Below are positions 1-21,385 of a stretch of 64,000 bases of DNA, piece by piece; positions within the stretch are counted from its first letter, which is position 1; each line of letters starts with the position of its first letter. The stretch is from positions 1-64,000 of the forward strand of contig NEWT02000014.1 in the NCBI GenBank assembly GCA_002869925.2. Reading direction: 5' to 3'. The stretch is from Nitrospira sp. CG24A. Lineage in GTDB: Bacteria; Nitrospirota; Nitrospiria; Nitrospirales; Nitrospiraceae. Under the pieces are notes generated by a model. It made no database searches, was not told the origin of the DNA, and worked only from the letters and a program-made list of their open reading frames with translations. Made by a program: the position numbers and the translations under genes.

Positions 1-1037
<1,037 letters not shown>

Positions 1038-1075
1038 ATTTGATGGCTGTCGCATGACAGCGTGGGAGAGTTGAG

Positions 1076-1225
1076 ATGCGAGAGATCATTGATTTGGCAT
1101 GCACGATCTGCAAACAGCGGAATTACTCCACTATGAAAAATAAGAAGAATGATCCGGATCGGCTGGAGCGAAATAAGTTCTGCAAGTTCTGCCGGAAACA
1201 CATTGCCCATAAGGAAGTGAAGTAG
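1076..1225 (+). CDS. rpmG: 50S ribosomal protein L33 (zinc-binding CxxC form)
   Basis: Own translation [49 protein letters not shown], 49 aa, below the ORF-track cutoff. Confidence 0.93.
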   Translation: MREIIDLACTICKQRNYSTMKNKKNDPDRLERNKFCKFCRKHIAHKEVK

Positions 1226-1264
1226 TTGGGTGGCCGGCTCAATGGTTGGGTTGCCAGCTGTCGT

Positions 1265-1339
1265 AGGGGCATGGTGTCAATGGTAGCACATCGGTCTCCA
1301 AAACCGAGAGTCTGGGTTCAAATCCTAGTGCCCCTGCCA
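1265..1339 (+). tRNA. trnW: tRNA-Trp (anticodon CCA), CCA end encoded
   Basis: AGGGGCA acceptor pairs with TGCCCCT; anticodon loop CTCCAAA; T-arm GGTTCAAATCC; followed by G-CCA. Lies between rpmG and secE, a common location. Confidence 0.93.
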
Positions 1340-1469
1340 AACGCTGGGTAGTGGATGGGTCAGGATCAATACCGACGGCAGATTGCGAGTCGCTCTGTGG
1401 CAAGCAGGGAAGTTGGGCGAGATGCGGGAGGGGAGCGGTCCTCTTTCTCAATGTGAATATGAGGAGCCC

Positions 1470-1664
1470 ATGTTCAAGAATTTTATAGGTTCCATTCAAG
1501 AATTCTTCAACGATGTGCGTGGAGAGTTAAAGAAAGTGTCGTTTCCGACGCGGGCGGAGACGATCGGGTCCACAACAGTGGTCATTGTCTTTTGCATCAT
1601 CATGTCCCTGTATCTGTCGTTCGTCGATTCGGTTCTTGTATGGGCCGTGAGCAAGATTCTATGA
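1470..1664 (+). CDS. secE: Preprotein translocase subunit SecE
   Basis: MFKNFIGSIQEFFNDVRGELKKVSFPTRAETIGSTTVVIVFCIIMSLYLSFVDSVL; GAGGAG RBS; directly upstream of nusG. Confidence 0.93.
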   Translation: MFKNFIGSIQEFFNDVRGELKKVSFPTRAETIGSTTVVIVFCIIMSLYLSFVDSVLVWAVSKIL

Positions 1665-1728
1665 GTCGGGTATCTGGATGTAAGGGCCGCTGATGACACG
1701 CAATCAACCAATGATCCGAGGGTAGGGC

Positions 1729-2265
1729 ATGGCAAAAAATTGGTACGTCATTCATACCTACGCAGGCTTCGAGGGGCGGGTGAAGACCAGCTTGCTGGAG
1801 CGGGCCAATCAGATGGGATTGGTGGAAAAGCTGGGACAGGTACTCGTGCCGACGGAGGATGTGATCGAGATCAAGGACGGCAAGCGCCGAACTTCTCGTC
1901 GGAAGTTTTTCCCGGGATATGTGATTGTGGAGTTGGAGTCTCCAGTCATCGATGAAACCCTGCAAATGATCAAGGAAACACCGAAGGTCACAGGGTTTGT
2001 CGGCGCCGGTGCGCAGCCCACTCCCTTGTCGATGGATGAGGTTGAGTCGTTACTCAAGCAGGTTGATGTGGGGGCAGCCGGGCCACGCGAACAGGTTAAA
2101 TTTATTAAGACGGATAATGTCCGGATCATCGACGGGCCCTTCCTCGGATTTAATGGTCTGGTGGACGAAGTGGATCAGGACCACGGCCGACTGAAAGTTC
2201 TGGTCAGTATTTTTGGGCGTTCCACTCCGGTGGAACTTGGGTTTTTGCAAGTAGAGCGGATTTAG
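1729..2265 (+). CDS. nusG: Transcription termination/antitermination protein NusG
   Basis: MAKNWYVIHTYAGFEGRVKTSLLERA...KFFPGYVIVEL...GPFLGFNGLVDEVDQDHGRLKVLVSIFGRSTPVEL. Confidence 0.97.
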   Translation: MAKNWYVIHTYAGFEGRVKTSLLERANQMGLVEKLGQVLVPTEDVIEIKDGKRRTSRRKFFPGYVIVELESPVIDETLQMIKETPKVTGFVGAGAQPTPLSMDEVESLLKQVDVGAAGPREQVKFIKTDNVRIIDGPFLGFNGLVDEVDQDHGRLKVLVSIFGRSTPVELGFLQVERI

Positions 2266-2302
2266 TCTTTGAAATGGTCGAACGTGCGTAGGAGTGTAGG
2301 AC

Positions 2303-2728
2303 ATGGCTAAGGAAGTTTCGGCGCAGATTAAATTGCAGATTCCAGCGGGGAAGGCAAATCCTGCTCCCCCGGTCGGGCCGTCGCTGGGGCAGCACGGTGT
2401 CAACATCATGGAGTTTTGCAAGCAGTTTAATGCAAAAACTCAGAAAGAGGGCGATAGCATCATCCCGGTGGTCATCACGGTCTATAAGGACCGGTCGTTT
2501 ACCTTTGTGATGAAAACTCCTCCGGCGTCTGACCTCTTGAAGAAAGCAGCTGGAATCATTAAGGGCTCTGGCGTGCCCCAGAAGGACAAGGTCGGCAAAA
2601 TTACAAAGGCGCAGTTGCGCGAGATTGCGCAAAAGAAATTGACGGACCTTAATGCTGTGGATCTCGAAGGCGCGATCAAGATTATTGAAGGGACGGCGCG
2701 CAGCATGGGAGTGGTGGTGCAAGGGTAA
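2303..2728 (+). CDS. rplK: 50S ribosomal protein L11
   Basis: [47 protein letters not shown]. Confidence 0.98.
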   Translation: MAKEVSAQIKLQIPAGKANPAPPVGPSLGQHGVNIMEFCKQFNAKTQKEGDSIIPVVITVYKDRSFTFVMKTPPASDLLKKAAGIIKGSGVPQKDKVGKITKAQLREIAQKKLTDLNAVDLEGAIKIIEGTARSMGVVVQG

Positions 2729-2789
2729 TCGAAACGGAGCGGGTGGGCGTCTGTACTCGTAAGTTGCGTTGGATGAAATGGAGAGTGCC

Positions 2790-3482
2790 ATGGGAAAGAA
2801 GATGAGAGCCGCAGTAGAAAAACTTGAGCCTCGGACCTATCCGTTGCGTGAGGCTGTCGAAGCAGTGAAGCGGTCGGCCTATACCAAGTTCGATGAATCC
2901 GTGGATTTGGCGCTTCGCTTAGGGGTCGATCCAAAACGGGCGGATCAAATGGTGCGTGGTACGACGTCGTTGCCGCATGGTACTGGAAAAAAGGTTCGAG
3001 TGCTGGTTTTTGCCAAGGGGGAGAAGGAACAGGAGGCACGCCAGGCCGGTGCCGATTATGTCGGGTCTGATGATCTGATGGAGAAGATCAAGGGTGGATG
3101 GATGGAGTTCGATTGCGCGATCTCGACGCCGGACCTTATGGCTGCTGTCGGGAAGCTTGGAAAGGCTCTGGGGCCTCGTGGGCTTATGCCCAATCCGAAG
3201 ACGGGGACTGTCACCTTTGAAGTCGGAAAAGCTGTGTCGGAAATTCGGAAAGGCCGAGTGGAGTACAAAGTTGAAAAAGCCGGGATCGTGCAAGTGCCTG
3301 TCGGGAAAGTGTCGTTTAAACCTGAGCAGTTGTATGACAACGCCGCAGCCGTTCTCGAAGCGGTGATCAAGGCAAAGCCTGCCTCGTGCAAAGGGCGCTA
3401 TCTGATGAGTGCGACCATCTCAAGTACGATGGGGCCCGGGGTAAAGCTCGATGCGATTGCGTTAGCCAAAGAGTGGAGTTAG
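2790..3482 (+). CDS. rplA: 50S ribosomal protein L1
   Basis: [19 protein letters not shown]...[16 protein letters not shown]. Start chosen at the internal ATG 2790. Confidence 0.96.
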   Translation: MGKKMRAAVEKLEPRTYPLREAVEAVKRSAYTKFDESVDLALRLGVDPKRADQMVRGTTSLPHGTGKKVRVLVFAKGEKEQEARQAGADYVGSDDLMEKIKGGWMEFDCAISTPDLMAAVGKLGKALGPRGLMPNPKTGTVTFEVGKAVSEIRKGRVEYKVEKAGIVQVPVGKVSFKPEQLYDNAAAVLEAVIKAKPASCKGRYLMSATISSTMGPGVKLDAIALAKEWS

Positions 3483-3519
3483 TTGAGGTCTTGCCGCGCG
3501 GAAGGGGAAGGGTTCGATT

Positions 3520-4053
3520 ATGAATAAGGATGAGAAAGCAACGGCGGTGGCAGAGTTGACGGAGACGTTCGGTCGAGCACGGCTTGCCATCGTCACCGAA
3601 AGTGCCGGGCTTCCCGTCAACCAGGTGACGGAACTTCGCAAGCAATTGCGTGGTGCTAAAGCCGAATACATGGTCGTCAAGAATACGTTGGCTGTCCGTG
3701 CTGCGGGAGGTACGATCCTTTCCGGGGTGACGACCTACCTAAAGGGACCAACAGGCTTGGTGATCGGTTATGACGATCCGGTGCTTCCGGCTAAGATCCT
3801 TCGGGATTTTATTCTGGCGGAGAAGCGTGAGCAGAAGATTAAAATTACCATTGGTGTGCTGGAGGGTAAGGTCGTGCAGCCGGCTGAGTTGGCGGCTGTG
3901 GCGAAGCTGCCGAAAAAGGAAGTTCTCATTGCGATGTTGTTGTCGGCCATGCAGGGACCGGCGCGTGGCCTGGTATATACGCTCAGTGCAGTCTTGTCGA
4001 AATTTGTGAGAGTCATTGCAGCCATTCAAGACAAACGAAAAGGAGAAGGGGAT
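3520..4053 (+). CDS. rplJ: 50S ribosomal protein L10 portion of an uninterrupted L10-L12 reading frame (no stop codon before rplL)
   Basis: [43 protein letters not shown]...[16 protein letters not shown], then reads in frame into rplL ATG 4054. The continuous ORF is 3520..4452. Confidence 0.93.
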
Positions 4054-4452
4054 ATGTCAACGACCACGACGAAATTATCACAGGAAGACTTAATCAAGGC
4101 GATCGAGACGATGAGTGTGCTCGATTTGGCTGAGCTGGTGAAGGGGTTAGAGACCCGATTCGGTGTCACGGCTGCCGCACCGGTTGCCGCTGCGGCTCCT
4201 GCCGCAGGTGGTGGAGCGGCCGCGGCCGCTGAAGAGAAGACCTCCTTCGATGTTGTGCTTGTCTCGGCTCCTGCCGACAAGAAAATTCAAGTGATCAAGG
4301 TTGTCCGGGAACTCACCAGTCTCGGGTTGAAGGAAGCGAAGGATCTGGTCGAGGGCGCGCCAAAGCCCGTGAAGACTGGTGTCACGAAGGAAGAATGCGA
4401 CACCATGAAAAAGAAGCTCGAAGAAAGTGGCGCAAAGGTCGAGATCAAGTAG
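4054..4452 (+). CDS. rplL: 50S ribosomal protein L7/L12
   Basis: [38 protein letters not shown]...A-rich hinge...[21 protein letters not shown]. Own SD AGGAGAAGGGG just upstream of ATG 4054. Confidence 0.96.
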   Translation: MSTTTTKLSQEDLIKAIETMSVLDLAELVKGLETRFGVTAAAPVAAAAPAAGGGAAAAAEEKTSFDVVLVSAPADKKIQVIKVVRELTSLGLKEAKDLVEGAPKPVKTGVTKEECDTMKKKLEESGAKVEIK

Positions 4453-4510
4453 CTTCGAATCGACCAGTTTCTAGCATCTGTGTGTACCTGCTATAGGCGG
4501 GCGCTCAGAC

Positions 4511-8494
<3,984 letters not shown>

Positions 8495-8543
8495 CCCATT
8501 TGTGTGCCGGCCATAGTGGTCGGTATCAGAGGAGGTCACTACC

Positions 8544-12719
<4,176 letters not shown>

Positions 12720-12745
12720 TTTACGCATTCGGTGATTAAGAAGGC

Positions 12746-12774
12746 TTGACACCGCGATCAATGCTCATTACAAT
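12746..12774 (+). promoter_or_regulatory. Sigma70-type promoter for rpsL (TTGACA-N17-TACAAT)
   Basis: Perfect -35 TTGACA (12746-12751), 17-bp spacer, TACAAT (12769-12774) in the rpoC-rpsL gap. Confidence 0.7.
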
Positions 12775-12843
12775 CCACCGGCTTTGCACTTGAACAAATG
12801 AGTGCAACAGTCAAACCGTGCAGAAGATGAGAGTGATGTACTA

Positions 12844-13215
12844 ATGCCGACAATTAATCAGTTAGTCAGAAAAGGCCGCAAGCTGGCACACGCGAAAACG
12901 AAAAGCCCTGCGCTCAAATCCTGTCCGCAGAAGCGCGGCGTGTGTCTTCGTGTGTATACGTCAACGCCGAAGAAGCCGAACTCCGCGTTGCGTAAAGTCG
13001 CGCGTGTTCGATTAACGAACGGGATGGAAGTGACGACATACATCCCGGGTGTCGGGCACAACCTCCAGGAGCACTCCATTGTGCTTGTGCGCGGCGGCCG
13101 TGTAAAGGACTTGCCGGGTGTGCGTTATCACATCGTTAGAGGGGCGCTTGATGCTGTTGGTGTGGCGGATCGAAAACAGAGTCGTTCGAAGTATGGAGCG
13201 AAGCGGCCGAAGTAA
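12844..13215 (+). CDS. rpsL: 30S ribosomal protein S12
   Basis: [63 protein letters not shown]. Confidence 0.98.
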   Translation: MPTINQLVRKGRKLAHAKTKSPALKSCPQKRGVCLRVYTSTPKKPNSALRKVARVRLTNGMEVTTYIPGVGHNLQEHSIVLVRGGRVKDLPGVRYHIVRGALDAVGVADRKQSRSKYGAKRPK

Positions 13216-13253
13216 GCGTGAATCACCGTTGGTAACGAGAGAGTGAATGACAC

Positions 13254-13724
13254 ATGCCAAGGACTAGATTTTTAGATCATCGTGACCCCCTCCCTGATGT
13301 ACGATATCGCGATAAGCTCGTCGGGAAGTTTTTGAATATTTTGATGTCGGGTGGAAAGAAGAGCACGGCCGAGCGTATTTGCTACGGAGCGTTCGATGTG
13401 ATTCAGGAGAAAACTGGTAACGATCCACTCAAGGTATTTCGGTCAGCGATTGATAATGTGAAGCCGGTTGTTGAGGTGAAGTCCCGTCGAGTGGGCGGTG
13501 CTTCGTATCAGGTGCCGGTAGAAATTCGTCCGGCTCGCCGGATGTCGCTGGCGCTTCGATGGCTGGCGGAGTATTCGCGGACTCGCGGCGGTAAGAGTAT
13601 GCGAGAGAAGCTCGCGGCTGAGTTGCTGGATGCCTCGAACAATACGGGGGCGGCGGTGAAGAAGCGGGAAGACGTGCATCGAATGGCGGAAGCCAATAAG
13701 GCATTCGCGCACTATCGTTGGTAG
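13254..13724 (+). CDS. rpsG: 30S ribosomal protein S7
   Basis: [42 protein letters not shown]...[13 protein letters not shown]. Confidence 0.98.
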   Translation: MPRTRFLDHRDPLPDVRYRDKLVGKFLNILMSGGKKSTAERICYGAFDVIQEKTGNDPLKVFRSAIDNVKPVVEVKSRRVGGASYQVPVEIRPARRMSLALRWLAEYSRTRGGKSMREKLAAELLDASNNTGAAVKKREDVHRMAEANKAFAHYRW

Positions 13725-13738
13725 CGTCGTTCTGTGCT

Positions 13739-13810
13739 GCAGCTGGGCCGTGCTGCGACTCGCTTATGCGGGTGATTATTAAGTCGCAGCGTCTCACTGG
13801 CCCTGGCTGC
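13739..13810 (+). promoter_or_regulatory. Two-tier stem-loop in the rpsG-fusA intergenic region
   Basis: Inner perfect 9-bp stem GCTGCGACT (13752-13760)/AGTCGCAGC (13782-13790). Outer stem GCAGC.GGGCC (13739-13749)/GGCCC..GCTGC (13799-13810). Confidence 0.55.
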
Positions 13811-13836
13811 GGCATCTATATTTTTAGGGGAAGTAC

Positions 13837-15918
13837 GTGGCGCGTCAATCACCATTAGAGCTAACTCGGAACATCGGCATCATGGCTCACATTGATGCCG
13901 GGAAGACGACAACCACTGAGCGCATCCTCTTCTACACTGGGATCTCACACAAGATGGGTGAGGTTCATGAAGGTGCCGCGACAATGGATTGGATGGAGCA
14001 GGAGCGGGAGCGCGGCATTACAATTACGGCCGCTGCGACGACCTGTTTCTGGCGCGACCATCGCATCAATATTATCGATACTCCGGGCCACGTTGATTTT
14101 ACGATTGAAGTCGAACGGTCGCTTCGTGTGCTCGATGGAGCTGTGGCAGTGTTTGATTCCGTGCAGGGGGTTGAGCCGCAATCTGAGACAGTCTGGCGGC
14201 AGGCGGATAAGTATAATGTGCCGAGGATCGCGTTCATGAACAAAATGGACCGAATCGGCGCAGATTTTTATGCCAGCGTTCAGACGATGATCGATCGGTT
14301 GGGGGCGAATCCTGTTCCGATCCAAATCCCTATCGGTCGAGAGTCTGAGTATAAAGGGTCGATCGATCTCGTGACCATGAAGGCCTATGTATATGACGAT
14401 GAGACGCTCGGCGCTAAGTACATCGTCAAGGATATTCCTGCCGATCTACTAGACCGAGCCAAAGAATATCGAGATAAGATGCTGGATGCAGTTGCTGAGT
14501 TTGACGAGCAAGCCATGGACAAGTATCTCAATGGCCAACCCTTGACGGAAGAGGAAGTCCGCAGAGCTATTCGAGCTGGCGTGATTTCGATGAAGATGAC
14601 CCCTATTTTATGCGGGTCGGCTTTCAAGAATAAGGGTGTACAGCAGTTGTTGGATGGAGTTGTGGATTTCCTTCCGTCGCCACTTGATGTTGAATCAGTG
14701 ACCGGGATTGATCCGAATACCGAACAGGAAGTGAAGCGACGTCCGTCAGATAGCGAGCCGTTCGCAGCCTTAGCCTTCAAGATTATGACAGATCCGTTTG
14801 CGGGGCAGCTCACTTTTTTGCGGGTCTATTCGGGTACCCTGAAAACGGGAACGTCTGTCTCGAATGTAACGAAGGGGACAAGGGATCGCGTCGGACGCCT
14901 TCTGAAGATGCATGCAAACAAGCGGGAAGATATTGATGTCGCCTATGCGGGTGACATTGTTGCGGCCGTCGGACTAAAAGGGGCAACGACGGGAGACACG
15001 CTAGCAGATGAAAAACAGCCGGTTTTGCTCGAAGTGATGAAGTTTCCTGAGCCGGTCATTGCAATGGCGATTGAGCCAAAAACCAAACAAGATCAAGAGA
15101 AGATGGGGTTCGCCTTACAGAAGTTAGCGCAGGAAGATCCATCGTTCCGGGTGAAGACGGATGAAGAGACCGCGCAGACTATCATTGCTGGGATGGGGGA
15201 ACTGCATCTGGAAATCATCGTTGATCGCATGCTGCGTGAATTCAAGGTGGAGGCCAATGTCGGAAAGCCGGAGGTGGCCTTTCGGGAAACGATTCGCAAG
15301 AAGGCTGAAGCTGAGGCGAAATACATTAAGCAGACCGGTGGTCGTGGCCAGTACGGACATGTCGTGTTGACGGTCGAGCCTGCCGAATCAGGCAAGGGCT
15401 TAGAGTTCATCAATAAGACCGTCGGCGGCTCTATTCCGCGAGAATTCATCCCGGCGATCGAAAAGGGTGTGAAGGAGCGGCTTGATTCTGGCGTCATCGC
15501 GGGTTATCCGCTTCGCGATGTTCGGGTCATGGTGATTGATGGGTCGTTTCATGACGTCGACTCTAACGAAATGGCATTTAAAATTGCCGGCTCGATGGCA
15601 TTCGTCGATGCCTGCAAGAAAGCTGATCCTGTCTTGCTTGAGCCGATCATGAAGGTAGAGGTTGTGGTGCCTCAGGATTTTATGGGCGATGTGATCGGCA
15701 ATTTGAACGGTCGTCGTGGGAAGATTCAAGGCATGAAGGCGCGAGCGGCCGCTCAGGTCATCGATGCATCTGTGCCACTTAGCGAAATGTTTGGATATGC
15801 AACCGATCTTCGCTCTCGAACTCAGGGCCGTGCCACCTATAGTATGGAATTCGACCGATATGATCCGGTGCCCAGGCAGATTTCAGAGGCCATCATTGCC
15901 AAGTATCGGGGTGAGTAG
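13837..15918 (+). CDS. fusA: Elongation factor G
   Basis: GTG start; [24 protein letters not shown]...[46 protein letters not shown]. Confidence 0.98.
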   Translation: MARQSPLELTRNIGIMAHIDAGKTTTTERILFYTGISHKMGEVHEGAATMDWMEQERERGITITAAATTCFWRDHRINIIDTPGHVDFTIEVERSLRVLDGAVAVFDSVQGVEPQSETVWRQADKYNVPRIAFMNKMDRIGADFYASVQTMIDRLGANPVPIQIPIGRESEYKGSIDLVTMKAYVYDDETLGAKYIVKDIPADLLDRAKEYRDKMLDAVAEFDEQAMDKYLNGQPLTEEEVRRAIRAGVISMKMTPILCGSAFKNKGVQQLLDGVVDFLPSPLDVESVTGIDPNTEQEVKRRPSDSEPFAALAFKIMTDPFAGQLTFLRVYSGTLKTGTSVSNVTKGTRDRVGRLLKMHANKREDIDVAYAGDIVAAVGLKGATTGDTLADEKQPVLLEVMKFPEPVIAMAIEPKTKQDQEKMGFALQKLAQEDPSFRVKTDEETAQTIIAGMGELHLEIIVDRMLREFKVEANVGKPEVAFRETIRKKAEAEAKYIKQTGGRGQYGHVVLTVEPAESGKGLEFINKTVGGSIPREFIPAIEKGVKERLDSGVIAGYPLRDVRVMVIDGSFHDVDSNEMAFKIAGSMAFVDACKKADPVLLEPIMKVEVVVPQDFMGDVIGNLNGRRGKIQGMKARAAAQVIDASVPLSEMFGYATDLRSRTQGRATYSMEFDRYDPVPRQISEAIIAKYRGE

Positions 15919-15957
15919 TCGCATTGATTTTTGAGTGAGGACGGAAGGGAGCGAGGT

Positions 15958-17163
<1,206 letters not shown>

Positions 17164-17190
17164 AGATTGGTTGAATGAATAGAGGAATGC

Positions 17191-17505
17191 ATGGTTAAGG
17201 TTGAACAAAGAATCAGGATTCGGTTGCGCGGGTTTGATTATCGCGTCTTAGACCAGTCGGTAGCAGAAATCGTGGAGACTGTCCGCCGGAGCGGAGCAAA
17301 AATTGTAGGTCCCATTCCTCTTCCCACTCGCATTGAGAAGTTTACCGTTCAGAGTGCGACACATGCAGATAAGAAGGCTCGTGAGCAGTTCGAAATCAGA
17401 ACGCATAAGCGTTTGATGGACATCATGGACGCAACGCCTGAGACCATGGATTCCCTGATGAAGCTGAACTTGGCCGCCGGCGTGGATGTTGAGATTAAGC
17501 TTTAA
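17191..17505 (+). CDS. rpsJ: 30S ribosomal protein S10
   Basis: [50 protein letters not shown]. Confidence 0.97.
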   Translation: MVKVEQRIRIRLRGFDYRVLDQSVAEIVETVRRSGAKIVGPIPLPTRIEKFTVQSATHADKKAREQFEIRTHKRLMDIMDATPETMDSLMKLNLAAGVDVEIKL

Positions 17506-17534
17506 GGGTCGATGCCTGACAAGGGACATTACGC

Positions 17535-18155
17535 ATGACGAATGGGTTATTGGGTAAAAAACTGGGGATGACCCAGATATTTGATGAGACGCGGTTTACG
17601 CCTGTGACCGTTATTGAGGCGGGGCCTTGCCGTGTGGTTACAATTAAGACAAAAGAGCGCGATGGCTATGAATCTGTCCAGTTGTCTTTTGGTGAGGTCA
17701 AAGAGCGTAAACTGTCCAAAGCCGAGTTGGGGCACCTCAAGAAAGCGGAGGCTCCAGCTACTCGTGTATTGAGAGAGTTTAAAAAAACTGGCGAGGTGAC
17801 CGTAGGACAGTCCATCAAAGTCGATATTTTCAAAAAAGGTGACTGGGTTGATGTCACTGGTATTTCGAAGGGAAAGGGCTTTCAGGGGGTGGTGAAGCGG
17901 CATCATTATGCCGGCGGCCCTGAGTCTCACGGATCTATGTTTCATCGTCATCCCGGTTCGATGGGAGCCAGCTCTTATCCTTCACGTGTCTGGAAAGGGA
18001 AGACATTGCCTGGGCATATGGGGGCGAAACAAATTACGGCCCAGCGATTGAAAGTGATTGATTCAAGACCTGATGAGAACTTGCTGTTTGTTCGAGGGGC
18101 AATCCCTGGTGCGGCAAATGGACTGATCATGGTGAGAAAGTCGAAGAAGGGGTAA
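17535..18155 (+). CDS. rplC: 50S ribosomal protein L3
   Basis: LLGKKLGMTQIFDE...GKGFQGVVKRHHYAGGPESHGSMFHRHPGSMGASSYPSRVWKGKTLPGHMG. Confidence 0.97.
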   Translation: MTNGLLGKKLGMTQIFDETRFTPVTVIEAGPCRVVTIKTKERDGYESVQLSFGEVKERKLSKAELGHLKKAEAPATRVLREFKKTGEVTVGQSIKVDIFKKGDWVDVTGISKGKGFQGVVKRHHYAGGPESHGSMFHRHPGSMGASSYPSRVWKGKTLPGHMGAKQITAQRLKVIDSRPDENLLFVRGAIPGAANGLIMVRKSKKG

Positions 18156-18784
18156 TGGGCATGCCCACGGTTGATGTCGTTGATTTAAAGAAACAAAAAG
18201 TTGGCTCTGTCGATCTTCCCGAGGAAGTGTTCGGCTGTAAGCCGCACTCCGCCTTAGTACATGAAGCCGTAGTGATGCAACGTGCCTGTGAACGTCAGGG
18301 CACGGCGTCGACATTGCGACGAGGAGAAGTGGCAGGGTCTGGGAAAAAGCCGTGGAAGCAAAAACATACTGGGCGGGCTCGAGCAGGGTCGATTCGTTCG
18401 CCGGTATGGCGGCATGGCGGATCGGTGTTTGGACCGAAGCCGCGTGACTACTCTTACAGCATGCCAAAAAAGAAGTATCGCGCAGCGCTTCAGAGCGCGT
18501 TGTCGGCAAAGTTGGCTGATGGGCAGGTGCTGATTGTGTCGAATCTGTCGTTGGCGCAACCCAAGACGAAACTGTTGGCCCAAGCGTTGTCTAATTTGGG
18601 GGCAGACGCGTATGCCTTGATTGTGGCAGGTGCCGGACATGCCGGGTTGGCTCAAGCTGCAGCGAATCTTCCTAACGTGTGTGTGGTGGGGCCTGAAGGA
18701 TTAAATGTGTATGACATTGTACGAGCTGAATTGATCCTGATTCTTGAGCGTGAGTTGACGCGGGTGAAAGAGGTCTGGTCATGA
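18155..18784 (+). CDS. rplD: 50S ribosomal protein L4
   Basis: VHEAVVMQRACERQGTASTLRRGEVAGSGKKPWKQKHTGRARAGSIRSPVWRHGGSVFGPKPRDYSY. TAATG overlap with rplC. Confidence 0.96.
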   Translation: MGMPTVDVVDLKKQKVGSVDLPEEVFGCKPHSALVHEAVVMQRACERQGTASTLRRGEVAGSGKKPWKQKHTGRARAGSIRSPVWRHGGSVFGPKPRDYSYSMPKKKYRAALQSALSAKLADGQVLIVSNLSLAQPKTKLLAQALSNLGADAYALIVAGAGHAGLAQAAANLPNVCVVGPEGLNVYDIVRAELILILERELTRVKEVWS

Positions 18785-19074
18785 AGGCGGGTCTCCATAA
18801 GATTCTATTGCAGCCTTTGTTGACGGAAAAAATTACGGCGATGAGGGAAGGCAACAATACGGTAGGCTTTCTCGTCCACCCCGATGCGAATCGTGTTCAG
18901 ATTAAGCAAGCTGTTGAGACATTATTGAAGGTCAAAGTCGAGCGTGTGAATGTGATGAATGTTCGTGGAAAGGTGAAGCGTCTTGGGCGTTTCTCCGGGA
19001 AACGATCGGATTGGAAAAAGGCCTTCGTTAAGCTTAAGCAAGGCGAAAAGTTAGAGCTGTACGAGAGCGCGTAG
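18781..19074 (+). CDS. rplW: 50S ribosomal protein L23
   Basis: [62 protein letters not shown]. Confidence 0.96.
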   Translation: MKAGLHKILLQPLLTEKITAMREGNNTVGFLVHPDANRVQIKQAVETLLKVKVERVNVMNVRGKVKRLGRFSGKRSDWKKAFVKLKQGEKLELYESA

Positions 19075-19123
19075 TAGACATTGCACCGGGCTGACCTCGG
19101 TGTGCTGGAAGGACGACTGTAGT

Positions 19124-19948
19124 ATGGGAATCAGAGTATACAAGCCGAGGACCCCGGGACGTCGCGGGATGACTGCGGTCACGACTGAAGAACTGTCAAA
19201 GAAGAGGCCGGAGAAGTCACTCACGTCATTCCGGCGCAGTACCGGAGCGCGGAATAATGATGGGCGGACGACAGTACGTTTTCGTGGAGGCGGACATAAG
19301 CGGCTCTATCGGAAAGTCGATTTCCGACGTGATAAAACCGGAATTCCGGGGACCATTGCTGCGCTCGAATATGACCCTAATCGGTCAGCCAGAATTGCTT
19401 TGGTGCATTACAAGGATGGTGAGAAACGTTATATTCTAGCCCCGGTTGGCTTGCAAGTAGGACATGTCGTGCAGTCAGGTGTGGGTTCTGAAGTTCGTAC
19501 GGGGAATGCGCTGCCCTTATCCAGCATGCCGTTGGGAACAACTATTCATAATGTGGAGTTGAAGCCTGGAAAAGGCGGGCAGCTGATTCGTAGTGCGGGT
19601 GGTGCGGCTCAGGTGATGGGACGTGATGGCGACTATGTACAGGTGCGGCTCAGATCCGGTGAAATGCGCAGAATCCTTTCAACCTGCATGGCCACTGTAG
19701 GACAGGTTGGCAATACGGATCATGAGAATATTAATGTAGGGAAAGCGGGCCGGGTTCGTTGGTTGGGCCGACGCCCGAATGTTCGTGGTGTTGTGATGAA
19801 TCCGGTCGACCATCCGCATGGCGGAGGTGAAGGAAAGTCTGGACAGGGAAATCCTCATCCGGTTTCACCATGGGGGTTACCGACCAAGGGTTACAAGACC
19901 CGGAACAACAAAGCAACGGACAAGTTCATTATTTCCCGCCGCAAGTAG
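19124..19948 (+). CDS. rplB: 50S ribosomal protein L2
   Basis: [17 protein letters not shown]...[40 protein letters not shown]. Confidence 0.98.
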   Translation: MGIRVYKPRTPGRRGMTAVTTEELSKKRPEKSLTSFRRSTGARNNDGRTTVRFRGGGHKRLYRKVDFRRDKTGIPGTIAALEYDPNRSARIALVHYKDGEKRYILAPVGLQVGHVVQSGVGSEVRTGNALPLSSMPLGTTIHNVELKPGKGGQLIRSAGGAAQVMGRDGDYVQVRLRSGEMRRILSTCMATVGQVGNTDHENINVGKAGRVRWLGRRPNVRGVVMNPVDHPHGGGEGKSGQGNPHPVSPWGLPTKGYKTRNNKATDKFIISRRK

Positions 19949-19957
19949 GAGTACGCG

Positions 19958-20245
19958 ATGCCGAGGTCAGTAAGTAAGGGCGCATTTGTTGACGACCATC
20001 TGCTGGAAAAAGTGGAGCGGATGAATCAGAATAAGGATCGAAAGATCATTAAAACCTGGTCACGGCGGTCCACCGTTATCCCAGATATGATCGGACATAC
20101 GTTCGCAGTTCATAACGGAAAAAAGTTCATACCTGTCTTTGTGACGGAAAACATGGTCGGGCATAAGTTGGGCGAGTTTGCTCCGACCAGGTTTTTTAAA
20201 GGGCATGGGCATGCCAGGACAGAGAAGTCAGTGGCCCTCAAGTAA
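19958..20245 (+). CDS. rpsS: 30S ribosomal protein S19
   Basis: [22 protein letters not shown]...[53 protein letters not shown]. Confidence 0.98.
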   Translation: MPRSVSKGAFVDDHLLEKVERMNQNKDRKIIKTWSRRSTVIPDMIGHTFAVHNGKKFIPVFVTENMVGHKLGEFAPTRFFKGHGHARTEKSVALK

Positions 20246-20289
20246 GTGACAGACCGCGGTCTCGGTATACTCGATTGGATGGGAAGGTT

Positions 20290-20643
20290 ATGGCTGAAGC
20301 ACAAGCAGTTCTAAGGTTCGTACGTGTCTCTCCGAGGAAAGCGCGCCCGGTGATCGACTTGATCCGTGGGCAGCAAGTACCGATGGCGTTGGCAATGCTC
20401 AGAAATTTGCCGCGTCATGCTTCGAAGGTGGTCGAAAAGATTTTGCGGTCCGCTGTGGCTAATGCAGAGCAAAAGGAAATGGGCGACAGTGAATCGATGG
20501 TGGTGTCGAAGGCATTCGTTGATTGCGGGCCGACGTTGAAGCGGTTTCGGGCTCGATCCCAGGGGCGTGCAAATGCGATTCAAAAGCGTATGAGCCATAT
20601 TACGGTTGTGGTGTCGGCTGCGAGCATGAAGGAAAAGAAGTAG
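20290..20643 (+). CDS. rplV: 50S ribosomal protein L22
   Basis: [61 protein letters not shown]. Confidence 0.96.
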   Translation: MAEAQAVLRFVRVSPRKARPVIDLIRGQQVPMALAMLRNLPRHASKVVEKILRSAVANAEQKEMGDSESMVVSKAFVDCGPTLKRFRARSQGRANAIQKRMSHITVVVSAASMKEKK

Positions 20644-20699
20644 GTAGGGACGGCTAAGGGAACGGATTCATTTCTCGTCTGAGTGAGGCATAGGAAGTT

Positions 20700-21371
20700 A
20701 TGGGGCATAAGACACATCCGATCGGATACCGGCTAGGATATAACGTAACGTGGTCCTCTCGATGGTATGCCAGCAAAGATTATGCGAAGCTGCTCCATCA
20801 GGATATTAAGATTCGCAAGATGGTCAAACAGCGTCTCTTTCATGCTGGTGTGGCCAAGGTTGAAATCGAGCGATCGGGAGACCAGACGCGCGTCATTATT
20901 CACACCGCACGGCCAGGTATCATTATTGGTCGCAAGGGGGCTGAAGTCGATAAACTCAAGGCGGAGTTAGAGAAGACGTATTCCGGTCAGGTCTATATTA
21001 CGGTGAAGGAAATTAAGAAACCGGAACTGGATGCCCAGTTGGTGTGTGAAAACGTCGCAACTCAGTTGGAGAAGCGTGTTGCATTTCGCCGGGCGATGAA
21101 GCGAAGCGTGCAGTCCGCACTTCGTCTTGGTGCTCAAGGTATCAAGATTATGGTTGGGGGGCGTCTTGGTGGAGCGGAGATTGCCCGCTCAGAGTGGTAT
21201 CGCGAAGGCCGTGTCCCTCTCCATACTCTCAGGGCAGACATCGATTACGGGTTTGCTGAAGCTCATACAACGATGGGGCAAATTGGAATTAAGACTTGGA
21301 TTTATAAGGGGGAAGTACTTCCATTGCAACCTATCAATAAAGAATCAGCCTTTGACCGAAGGCTTGGGTAA
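20700..21371 (+). CDS. rpsC: 30S ribosomal protein S3
   Basis: [39 protein letters not shown]...[19 protein letters not shown]. Confidence 0.98.
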   Translation: MGHKTHPIGYRLGYNVTWSSRWYASKDYAKLLHQDIKIRKMVKQRLFHAGVAKVEIERSGDQTRVIIHTARPGIIIGRKGAEVDKLKAELEKTYSGQVYITVKEIKKPELDAQLVCENVATQLEKRVAFRRAMKRSVQSALRLGAQGIKIMVGGRLGGAEIARSEWYREGRVPLHTLRADIDYGFAEAHTTMGQIGIKTWIYKGEVLPLQPINKESAFDRRLG

Positions 21372-21385
21372 CTGAAGAGGGTATT

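Noticed and set aside
4155-4240. Alanine-rich GC-rich tract inside rplL
   Set aside because: Normal flexible hinge of L7/L12, not a repeat expansion of interest.
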